A stretch of 5,226 bases of DNA, taken from positions 1-5,226 of the forward strand of contig JAFGOZ010000111.1 in assembly GCA_016926235.1 (NCBI GenBank), written 5' to 3'. Shown one piece after another: positions 1-5,226 of the stretch (position 1 is its first letter; every line of letters starts with the position of its first letter). This DNA comes from Bacteroidales bacterium. GTDB lineage: Bacteria; Bacteroidota; Bacteroidia; Bacteroidales; UBA10428. The notes beneath the pieces are model-generated. The model did no database searches, had not been told where the DNA came from, and saw only the letters and a list, made by a program, of their open reading frames with translations. The position numbers were made by a program, and so were the translations under genes.

Positions 1-2
1 AT

Positions 3-197
3 GCGGTCCAGAATTGCCCCATCTGCTGGGGACGGACTACATCCACCCCGCGATGCTTTCTTACAGCCGGGCTGCTTCAGGCAGCTATTCGTTGGGCAAC
101 CGGCGGGTTGACATTTGGTGTCAGGCAGATTCGGGCTCATTCCTGCGGTGACCCGACCTGTGATTACATCATCCCGGTAACCCCCGTGGAAAAATAG
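3..197 (+). CDS. V4R-domain protein, C-terminal fragment
   Basis: The frame is open from the left edge to a TAG at 195-197, giving 64 residues; the start lies outside the window. The peptide begins with NCPICWGR, continues with a second cysteine region (PRCFLTAGLLQAAIRWATGG), and ends with GDPTCDYIIP. This order (CPxCWG, then a Cys followed by GLLxxAxRWxTG, then GDxxCxYxI) is the typical C-terminal half of V4R (4-vinyl-reductase / hydrocarbon-binding) domains, small cysteine-containing ligand-binding domains often found in sensory or regulatory proteins. The usual Cys a few residues before GDxxC appears to be replaced or shifted (AHSCGD). The domain sits at the very C-terminus, as is common. 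What precedes it (a stand-alone V4R or a regulator fusion) cannot be seen. Base composition is clearly more GC-rich than the two large genes that follow, and a terminator follows closely, so this gene is transcriptionally separate from them. Confidence 0.75.
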   Translation, partial: AVQNCPICWGRTTSTPRCFLTAGLLQAAIRWATGGLTFGVRQIRAHSCGDPTCDYIIPVTPVEK

Positions 198-247
198 CCG
201 TTCGATATAGTTTGGTATCTGTCAATCCATTACAAAGAACTGTTTTG

Positions 248-287
248 CCCGATCCACCAATGCGAATAGAGTGGATCGGGTTGTTTA
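248..287 (+). terminator. Rho-independent terminator of the V4R gene
   Basis: A perfect 10-bp inverted repeat, CCCGATCCAC (248-257) with GTGGATCGGG (271-280), encloses a 13-nt loop and is followed directly by the T-rich run TTGTTTA. It lies 50 nt after the V4R stop codon and points the same way, so it most likely ends that transcript. The T-tract is interrupted by one G. Confidence 0.8.
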
Positions 288-313
288 TTATGGGGCCTGT
301 CAAGTAGTATCAG

Positions 314-399
314 TCCATATCTTAATGCAGAGGTCAGGGTTAGCCCATGTAATATAGATGGATATCGGGCAAAAAGCGCCATCCATCCATCCTGCGGGC
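314..399 (+). repeat. Direct repeat, left copy (A)
   Basis: This copy matches 4957-5039 in the same orientation. The strongest part is 361-399 against 5001-5039, with 37 of 39 bases identical (differences at 381 and 394). A second identical stretch is AGGTCAGGGT (331-340), and weaker similarity reaches back to TCCAT at 314. One 3-nt length difference lies between the blocks. The core carries a CCAT tetranucleotide run (379-392). On the + strand it contains a 15-codon frame, 358-405, reading MDIGQKAPSIHPAGQ and then TGA; the same peptide start is found in copy B, where the frame stays open. The repeat may be a decayed 5' end of a gene also present at the right edge, or a boundary sequence of the AT-rich block. 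Its class is not recognised. Confidence 0.75.
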
Positions 400-447
400 C
401 AATGATTTTTATATGAGAAGAAAGATTTTTTCCAATAAGAGTAATAA

Positions 448-585
448 AAATACTTAGCTGATAAAGTAATACAATTGTTACGAAAAGGTACGAACGAAAA
501 TAACCGCACCTTTATATCCATAAAGAAAAAATTTGATTTTTTAGGTGGCATACCTTCTAAAAAAATCACTTCAGATGTATCGTGA
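448..585 (+). pseudogene. Possible gene remnant, unknown family
   Basis: A 45-codon frame without a start codon runs from just after a TAA TAA pair (442-447) to TGA at 583-585. It begins KYLADKVIQLLRKG and ends near GGIPSKKITSDVS. The mix of charged and hydrophobic residues looks protein-like, and the same frame upstream of the stops (410-433, YEKKDFFQ) reads similarly. This is compatible with the 3' end of a decayed gene, but a frame of this length can arise by chance in AT-rich DNA. No family is recognised and no ribosome binding site fits. The rest of 403-681 shows no other gene. Confidence 0.2.
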
Positions 586-600
586 TTGTTTTGATCACGA
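580..600. promoter_or_regulatory. Palindrome upstream of the GT-C-like gene
   Basis: A perfect 7-bp inverted repeat, TCGTGAT (580-586) and ATCACGA (594-600), is separated by 7 nt. No T-run follows on either strand, so it is unlikely to be a terminator. Its place about 80 nt before the start codon at 682 and upstream of a candidate -10 box would suit an operator, but no regulator is identified. Confidence 0.3.
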
Positions 601-656
601 AAATGATGTCTTGGATTAATCCTGTCAAAGTTACGATAACAGGACTTATGATAATT

Positions 657-662
657 TATAAT
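657..662 (+). promoter_or_regulatory. Candidate -10 box of the GT-C-like gene
   Basis: A consensus TATAAT lies 19 nt before the start codon at 682. No good -35 hexamer is found at 16-18 nt spacing (the best positions read about CGATAA), and such a promoter would give a leader of only about 14 nt. In AT-rich DNA a lone TATAAT is weak evidence. Confidence 0.3.
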
Positions 663-681
663 GTTTTTTCAAGGATAATCT

Positions 682-2376
682 ATGATTAACTCTCTAAGAA
701 AAATTGTTTTTAAACCTGAAAAAACAAGGGCAAAACCAGCCTTTTTTATTTTTTCCGGATTACTAGTCATAATCATTGGACTTGTTTACGGTTCAAATTT
801 TTCACCTGCGCTGTATTATGATGATTTTAAGGTTTTTGCTTATCGGTTTTTTACAAATAATCTTCCATGGTTTATTCATGGATTTGTAAGACCATTAAGT
901 TATGCAACATTCCGACTGGAAACAGAATTATTTGGAATGAATTTATCCGCACATATTGTTTTTCGGATTGGGTTACTTATCATCCAAGGATTACTATTAT
1001 TTGTTCTCCTTGAGAAATTAAGAATTTTCCCATCTTTATTAAACTTTATTTGTTCATTGTTAATTCTTTTATCGCCAATAGATATGTCTCGGATGTGGCT
1101 TTCAGTAGAGCCTATGCGTTTTGTTTTTGTTTTAATTTACATGATAGGCTTGGTTGTATATATAGAAAAGAAAAACATCAGTGCTCTCATCATAGGCTTG
1201 GTTTTTGGTTTTACACTATTATTCAATTATGAGGCTCAATTAGGACTGATTCTATTATTCCCTGTCTATTTGTTTTTTCGTCATAGAATTATGGAGAATA
1301 GGAATTCTTATATATTGTTAATTCCATTTGTTCTTGGAATACTTTATTTGTTGTTCAGAGTGTTTGGCCCATTATTTGGAGTTACAGATTTTCATTCCTC
1401 GCAAACTATCACCCTTATCTATCTTTTGCGTCAATTCCGAAACGGACTTGTTTGTCACGTAACTGGTTGGATATTACCTGTGATTTCAGACGAAAAAATT
1501 AGAATGATGACTGTATTTACAAGTGTTTTTTCCTTGTTGTTCTACCTAGTTCATGCTTTAAAATATGGATTTGAGAAATTTAATAAAAGATCAATAAAAC
1601 GAGCATTTTCCCTTTGTGCTATAGGTTTTGTGTTTTGGCTTGCAGGTTACTTTCCCTGGATAGCATATGGAATACCTTCATATATGAATTGGTTTTCATC
1701 TAGGGCGCATAATTTTGCCATCCCTGGAGCAGTATTAGTTTTAATTGGAATTATTGATTTTCTCGGAGAGATGATAAATGTCAACAATAATCGTAAACAG
1801 ATAATTTCTACATTCCTTTCTCTTCCTTTCCTTGTTATAGGGGCTATGTCTCAAGTTGCTATTCAAAAAGAGACAAAAATATTATGGAATGACTATAAAA
1901 CTATGTGGAATGGAATATTTGAAGTTGTTCCGAATATTAAAGAAAATCCTCATGTTGTTTTAGTCATTTCTCCTTATAATCCCGACCTTCGATTTGGTGA
2001 AAGAGATTTCTTTACCAGTGCAAGTTATAATTCTGAAGTATCACTCGCTCTAGCCATGTTTTACGCAAATGACAAATTAGAAGGTGAATTTATGTACAAA
2101 AACCTCGAAGTAAGGAACACTCCAATATTGAATGAAAATGGAATTAAAAATCCACCAACTTATTCAGGCGCAATTCCTTATTCAGATATTTTGTTTATAG
2201 AGTATGACCGAATAAATCAAAAAGTAGATGTTGTTCGTGATATTGAAAAGGAATTTGGTATTATTGATCCTTCATATAATGCAGATAAATATATAGATTC
2301 AAATTTACCTTCCGGAAAGACGTTGAGGTATATTTTTTCATATGAAAACGAAAAAGAATGTCCCAGTTCTTATTGA
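682..2376 (+). CDS. Polytopic membrane protein, GT-C glycosyltransferase-like
   Basis: The protein has 564 residues. About ten membrane helices are visible in the first ~395 residues (roughly 21-38, 93-111, 117-132, 144-160, 167-199 as one or two, 209-227, 276-293, 310-330, 345-362, 376-391), then a soluble C-terminal part (~396-564). After helix 1 comes YYDDF with an Asp pair at 47-48, then RPLSYATFRLETELFG (70-85) leading into helix 2. An acidic pair in the first outer loop and an RPL...FG segment are typical of GT-C enzymes, which use polyprenyl-phosphate sugars outside the membrane. An SRAHNFAIPG segment (340-349) precedes a late helix. Donor and acceptor are unknown. The ATG at 682 is chosen for AAGGA at 671-675, 6 nt upstream; the ATG at 661 meets a stop after five codons. 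The gene is AT-rich, has its own upstream region, and converges on the phosphatase-fold gene. It could instead be an unrelated polytopic envelope protein, so the GT-C assignment is moderate. Confidence 0.65.
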   Translation: MINSLRKIVFKPEKTRAKPAFFIFSGLLVIIIGLVYGSNFSPALYYDDFKVFAYRFFTNNLPWFIHGFVRPLSYATFRLETELFGMNLSAHIVFRIGLLIIQGLLLFVLLEKLRIFPSLLNFICSLLILLSPIDMSRMWLSVEPMRFVFVLIYMIGLVVYIEKKNISALIIGLVFGFTLLFNYEAQLGLILLFPVYLFFRHRIMENRNSYILLIPFVLGILYLLFRVFGPLFGVTDFHSSQTITLIYLLRQFRNGLVCHVTGWILPVISDEKIRMMTVFTSVFSLLFYLVHALKYGFEKFNKRSIKRAFSLCAIGFVFWLAGYFPWIAYGIPSYMNWFSSRAHNFAIPGAVLVLIGIIDFLGEMINVNNNRKQIISTFLSLPFLVIGAMSQVAIQKETKILWNDYKTMWNGIFEVVPNIKENPHVVLVISPYNPDLRFGERDFFTSASYNSEVSLALAMFYANDKLEGEFMYKNLEVRNTPILNENGIKNPPTYSGAIPYSDILFIEYDRINQKVDVVRDIEKEFGIIDPSYNADKYIDSNLPSGKTLRYIFSYENEKECPSSY

Positions 2377-2543
2377 ACAAGTTTAAAAAACCTATTCCTG
2401 TCTGTCAAGCTATGTAGATCAAACGGGACTCCATTAAAAATAAAAACTCTAAGTGTTGCACAATTCCCAATGTGTCTGTAAGCTTTCTCTTCTAATAGTT
2501 TTTGATCAAATTTCTAAAAGAGTTCTGCCAAAAGTCAACACGA

Positions 2544-4526
2544 TTATTGAAAAATTTTATATCTGGAATAAAGTATTTTCCACCTATTGCCTGTAAATTT
2601 ATAACTAGATGCATATCGCGCATCTGCATTTACCAAAAATTCTCTAAGCTCTACTTCGCCACGTTCTTCAGATTGTAAAAATGTTAAATAATAATATCTG
2701 TCCCGATCTTCATTCTCCCTAATTTCAAAAAAGGTCCTTCCATACTGGTCATGAGATAAACCAAAACCCTCCACCACTGTTGACATGAAATCTGTGTGAC
2801 TAACTGGTGCAAGCGAAATTTTGAGATCAGATGTGGCATCTGCTCCAAAAGGTTTAACTATTATTAAAGGCACTGCAGTGTTCTGCGGCAAGTATGATGA
2901 TTCATCCTCTCCATGATGATATCCATGATCAGCAATGATAATGATGGTGGAGTTTTCGTAAACCCCAATTTGTTGCATTTGATCTAGATATTCATAAATA
3001 ATGAGTAATGCATTCTTTGCGTTCTCAACATTAAATCCTTTATGGAATGATTGCAAATGATAAAAACGGAAAGCGTTTGTCAAATTATTTGCCGTGACAC
3101 CCTTATCATCTAACTGATCTCTAAACCAAATATCGTCCATAAATTTTGCTCGTTCTGTGTAATAAGGAGAAGTGCTATCATTTTGGGGTTTTTCTTCAAT
3201 CAAAACTGAATTATTTATCTCTGCTGCGTCAAAACGAAACTTTAGTTTAAATAAATATGGACTGTTCTTAAATAATGCCGCTTCAAGAAAATTCCTAATT
3301 GTCTCTTTATATGATAGATCAATCTTTGAGGGTTCAAAATTTGAGATCTGTTCTTTTGCAGATTTCCCTAAATAGAATTTATCAGAAAAATATCCTATAT
3401 TGGTATTATTTTTTTGTAGTTCGGTGAAGAAACTACTCTTTTCGAAAGCATCATTTATATATTTTCTGGGTGGCAAATTATAGAGACACATCTCTCCAGT
3501 TAACAAATAGGTTAAGGATGGGTATGTTCGACTGTGAATACTTGTCGCATTTGGAAAATATGTGAAACCTTTTAGGGGTTGAAGAAATGTTTGATCTTCA
3601 TTGAGGATGGTATTCATTACCCTGCCATCAAAATAGTCCACGATGAAAACAACAACATTCCTCTCCTTGGATAGGTCAAACATTCCCTTGGTAGATATAT
3701 AACCACCCTGTACATCACTGCTTTCAATATCTGAATAAATATCAGGGTTGATAAGGAGTGATATTGTGCCAATTAGTTGAATGGCAATCAAAGCAATAGA
3801 AACATTTTTTAAGACATTTTTCCAAAGAATTGAACCTACTTTTAATAAGAACGGTGCCGCAATGATTATTATCCATATGCATAAATTAATTATCTCCGTT
3901 CTTGTAGACCAAAGCCTTGCTATTCCCGCCTTCATTAATAGGTCATAATTAAGGAACAGTGATTGAATATAGAAGCATAAAGCAATACCAAACTCAAGTG
4001 TGATAGTAATTTTATATAGACGCTCCGGTAAAAAAGCATAAAAGGAGGAAACAATAAGGATAATAAGGACTCCGGAGAGGGCTAGTATCCACCAAAATTG
4101 TAAAAACGAAAAGGCAAAGGAATATGCATTATTTAAAAAAATCTCATATGGCGAGAAAATTAGTAAGGTGGAAACCAGGAATGCATTAACCGCGATTGAA
4201 AAAAGGAACATTTCTTTAAAGAGAGGTCCATCGTGCCATGGTATCACTCGGTTCGCTATTCTTGAAAGTACGAATGGAAAACATAATGCTGTTGAGCATA
4301 CAATTATTAACGAAGTGCTTCCAAATTGATTGAATAAGGTTGTTATGGAATTTCTAAACACAATGCTTTGGATAAAGATTGTCACAGCAATTATGACTAA
4401 TGTATAAAAAATCCAACCCGGAAAAAGTCTCTCAAAGGTCTTCTTTTTCAAAAGGGTGTTGTGAAGAACAATCGAAAATAATGCAGAAACCAGTAGAAGA
4501 ATCATCCATTTTTCATATACTTGCAT
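2544..4526 (-). CDS. Membrane sulfatase-like hydrolase/transferase (alkaline phosphatase superfamily)
   Basis: The protein has 660 residues. About eight membrane helices (approx. 5-21, 35-54, 70-89, 104-124, 140-162, 175-193, 212-230, 240-258) precede an extracytoplasmic domain (~285-605). Visible fold signatures: NVVVFIVDYFD with metal-ligand-type D297; RTYPSLTYLLTGE (333-345), matching the sulfatase CxPSRxxLLTG position with Thr334 as probable nucleophile; FRFYHLQSFHKG (486-497), like the HLxGxH substrate segment; ADHGYHHGED (532-541) with D533/H534; and SHTDFMSTV (576-584) with H577. This order fits LTA-synthase / phosphoethanolamine-transferase / sulfatase-like enzymes acting on lipids or glycans outside the membrane. 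Thr in place of Cys or Ser points to phospho- rather than sulfo-chemistry (inference). Eight helices exceed the usual five of LTA synthases. The ATG at 4526 is chosen because AGAGGT (4539-4534) lies 7 nt upstream; an in-frame TTG at 4577 would add 17 residues without a fitting site. The substrate is unknown. Confidence 0.85.
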   Translation of the reverse strand: MQVYEKWMILLLVSALFSIVLHNTLLKKKTFERLFPGWIFYTLVIIAVTIFIQSIVFRNSITTLFNQFGSTSLIIVCSTALCFPFVLSRIANRVIPWHDGPLFKEMFLFSIAVNAFLVSTLLIFSPYEIFLNNAYSFAFSFLQFWWILALSGVLIILIVSSFYAFLPERLYKITITLEFGIALCFYIQSLFLNYDLLMKAGIARLWSTRTEIINLCIWIIIIAAPFLLKVGSILWKNVLKNVSIALIAIQLIGTISLLINPDIYSDIESSDVQGGYISTKGMFDLSKERNVVVFIVDYFDGRVMNTILNEDQTFLQPLKGFTYFPNATSIHSRTYPSLTYLLTGEMCLYNLPPRKYINDAFEKSSFFTELQKNNTNIGYFSDKFYLGKSAKEQISNFEPSKIDLSYKETIRNFLEAALFKNSPYLFKLKFRFDAAEINNSVLIEEKPQNDSTSPYYTERAKFMDDIWFRDQLDDKGVTANNLTNAFRFYHLQSFHKGFNVENAKNALLIIYEYLDQMQQIGVYENSTIIIIADHGYHHGEDESSYLPQNTAVPLIIVKPFGADATSDLKISLAPVSHTDFMSTVVEGFGLSHDQYGRTFFEIRENEDRDRYYYLTFLQSEERGEVELREFLVNADARYASSYKFTGNRWKILYSRYKIFQ

Positions 4527-4533
4527 AATACAT

Positions 4534-4539
4534 ACCTCT
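4534..4539 (-). promoter_or_regulatory. Shine-Dalgarno site fixing the start at 4526
   Basis: On the minus strand AGAGGT is followed by 7 nt and then ATG at 4526-4524. This strong match decides against the longer reading that begins with TTG at 4577. Confidence 0.75.
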
Positions 4540-4559
4540 AGCTTTCGCTTACATATTGG

Positions 4560-4590
4560 ATATCCTTTTGGTAACAACCGGAAAGGATAT
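4560..4590 (-). promoter_or_regulatory. Leader hairpin of the sulfatase-like gene
   Basis: A perfect 9-bp inverted repeat, ATATCCTTT (4560-4568, + strand) and AAAGGATAT (4582-4590), is separated by 13 nt. It lies 34-64 nt before the start codon and immediately downstream of the candidate -10 box at 4602-4597, so a transcript starting near 4590 would begin with this stem. The distal arm contains an AAGGA sequence, followed on the minus strand by an ATG-TAA start-stop pair at 4554-4549. It could be a 5'-stabilising stem, a translational control element or an operator; there is no T-run that would make it a terminator. Confidence 0.4.
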
Positions 4591-4596
4591 GGTCAA

Positions 4597-4602
4597 ATTA
4601 TA
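4597..4602 (-). promoter_or_regulatory. Candidate -10 box of the sulfatase-like gene
   Basis: The minus strand reads TATAAT at 4602-4597, about 70 nt before the start codon. The best -35 at 17-18 nt spacing is poor (TTCTTC or TTTCTT around 4620-4626). The position directly ahead of the leader hairpin makes it a reasonable promoter candidate. Confidence 0.4.
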
Positions 4603-4956
4603 CTGATTAATAATGATTAGAAGAAAGTAAGGGGAGTCATGAGATCATTTTTCACATATGAAAGCGTAGCCGAGATTTCGAAGTAGGTTATCAGCTTGAA
4701 ACTCATGGTGGATTAAAAATTAGATTTACAGAGCGGTTGATTTTTTTGCGTATAGGACGAGATGCGAATTAAATCATATATGGAAACTTGGTCTAAACAT
4801 TCTTAGTAAAGCAAATGCATTAATGGAAAACAATTACAAAAAGTAGAGTAGGGTGTCTTACGATCCCATCGCAAGCTATGATGATAAAAATCCAAACTGA
4901 ACCATAGCAAAGTAAGTTGTATTGTTTGTTGGATGGACCGGGGATGAAATTCGAGA
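4603..4956. other. Intergenic stretch without an intact gene
   Basis: No complete gene is convincing here. On the + strand, a purine-rich GGGGAG (4631-4636) sits 2 nt before an ATG at 4639 that yields only 15 codons (MRSFFTYESVAEISK). In another + frame, 4662-4772 is open for 36 codons after a TGA and includes RDFEVGYQLETHGGLKIRF, which looks protein-like; a one-base shift near 4660 would join the two. This may be a frameshifted, decayed small gene or chance. Beyond 4772 all frames are broken by frequent stops until the right repeat. Confidence 0.5.
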
Positions 4957-5039
4957 TCCATCTATTTGTGTAAAGGTCAGGGTAACCTGCGGTGTTGATA
5001 GATATCGGGCAAAAAGCGCCCTCCATCCATCCTACGGGC
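4957..5039 (+). repeat. Direct repeat, right copy (B)
   Basis: This is the partner of 314-399, in the same orientation about 4.64 kb away. The block 5001-5039 differs from 361-399 at only two bases. The upstream part (4957-4983) is more diverged but keeps AGGTCAGGGT and is offset by 3 nt. In the shared + frame, copy A begins ATG GAT ATC GGG, whereas copy B has ATA at the position of that ATG (4998-5000). Copy B then reads DIGQKAPSIHPTGDK and continues, while copy A stops after GQ. Confidence 0.75.
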
Positions 5040-5226
5040 GATAAAATTCAATGGACAGATATTGTGTTTGAATGGCTTGCGGATGGATGGCATATAATCC
5101 CGCCCTGCCAGCCCGGGTGGCGACTGGCCGTTTCCAAATGTCTCTTCTTATGTATAATTGAAATCGAACCGGTAGCCTACCTATTACATCCAAAAAGATT
5201 GTCCGGGGGACTTGATCCATATTACC
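4995..5226 (+). CDS. Right-edge open frame, unknown, partial
   Basis: After a TAA at 4983-4985 this frame has no stop through the end of the window (80 codons). Possible starts are GTG at 4992 or TTG at 4995; the position matching the ATG of repeat copy A is ATA here, so the start may be lost or non-standard, and no well-spaced ribosome binding site is seen. The peptide begins LIDIGQKAPSIHPTGDK, passes through WTDIVFEWLADGWHIIPP (about residues 20-37) and ends near GGLDPYY. Composition is more GC-rich than the two large genes. I do not recognise a family. A minus-strand frame (5032-5220, 62 codons) competes for the same bases. The + frame is favoured because it shares its first residues with copy A, with a synonymous change (CCA/CCC) and an in-frame offset. 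It could be a pseudogene. Confidence 0.3.
   Translation, partial: MIDIGQKAPSIHPTGDKIQWTDIVFEWLADGWHIIPPCQPGWRLAVSKCLFLCIIEIEPVAYLLHPKRLSGGLDPYY
5023..5090. repeat. Inverted repeat inside and beyond repeat copy B
   Basis: CCATCCATCC (5023-5032) is matched exactly by GGATGGATGG (5081-5090), with 48 nt between them. Copy A has the first arm but no matching second arm nearby. The arms are low-complexity tetranucleotide repeats, so the pairing may be coincidental. Confidence 0.35.

Noticed and set aside
379..392. CCAT tetranucleotide run as the start of a CRISPR or a long tandem array
   Set aside because: Only about three and a half units, with no spacers and no further repeat units nearby.
300..569. 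Minus-strand 89-codon frame over repeat copy A
   Set aside because: It is antisense to Lys-rich sequence, has Phe runs typical of antisense translation, lacks a ribosome binding site and spans a repeat edge. The resemblance to the frame at 4820-5026 comes only from the DNA repeat.
2370..2513. Minus-strand 47-codon frame without a start codon (ending near NRFFKLVQ)
   Set aside because: It reads somewhat like protein, but other frames of similar length overlap it, it has no start codon, and it overlaps the end of the plus-strand gene. Chance is the simpler explanation.
3500..3560. Formylglycine-dependent sulfatase signature
   Set aside because: The position that must be Cys or Ser is Thr334 and the following Arg is missing, so classical sulfatase activity is not supported.
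4527..4577. Upstream TTG start for the sulfatase-like protein, adding 17 residues
   Set aside because: The ATG at 4526 has a strong, well-spaced Shine-Dalgarno and puts the first membrane helix right at the N-terminus. The extension would also run through the leader hairpin.
4820..5026. Minus-strand 68-codon frame over repeat copy B
   Set aside because: It resembles the left one only within the repeat; no domain, no fitting ribosome binding site, and it falls in a stretch with no other coding signs.
5032..5220. Minus-strand 62-codon frame at the right edge
   Set aside because: It overlaps the + frame that shares its first residues with repeat copy A. No family is recognised. Kept only as an alternative.
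1..5226. Insertion sequence or integrative element with its own enzyme
   Set aside because: No transposase, integrase, tRNA or clean terminal inverted repeats were found. The flanking direct repeats are too diverged outside the core to be simple target-site duplications.

Overview
The window looks like bacterial chromosome with an AT-rich accessory block set between more GC-rich edges. The organism cannot be fixed from the sequence. The partial V4R-type protein at the left edge, beside a GT-C-like membrane glycosyltransferase and a membrane-bound phosphatase/sulfatase-fold enzyme, would fit Chloroflexota (for example Anaerolineae), but that is inference.

Layout: bases 3-197 hold the C-terminal end of a V4R (4-vinyl-reductase / hydrocarbon-binding-like) domain protein, closed by a good intrinsic terminator at 248-287. 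Bases 288-681 are a non-coding or decayed stretch holding the first copy of an imperfect direct repeat (314-399), a possible gene remnant (448-585), a short palindrome and a candidate -10 box. Two large genes then converge. At 682-2376 (+) lies a 564-residue polytopic membrane protein resembling GT-C glycosyltransferases. At 2544-4526 (-) lies a 660-residue protein with about eight membrane helices and a C-terminal alkaline-phosphatase-superfamily domain (LTA-synthase / sulfatase-like). Upstream of the second gene are a clear Shine-Dalgarno sequence, a -10 box and a leader hairpin. Bases 4603-4956 hold no convincing intact gene, only fragmentary frames. The second repeat copy (4957-5039) leads into a reading frame that stays open to the window's right edge.

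How the genes may work together: one enzyme would transfer a sugar from a lipid-linked donor on the outer side of the membrane. The other would transfer or remove a phospho- (or sulfo-) group on an extracytoplasmic lipid or glycan. Together they suggest a small envelope-decoration module. They are convergent, so they are not one operon. The AT-rich pair sits between the two repeat copies and between more GC-rich flanks, which suggests a horizontally acquired or exchangeable cargo block. No transposase, integrase, tRNA or CRISPR was seen.
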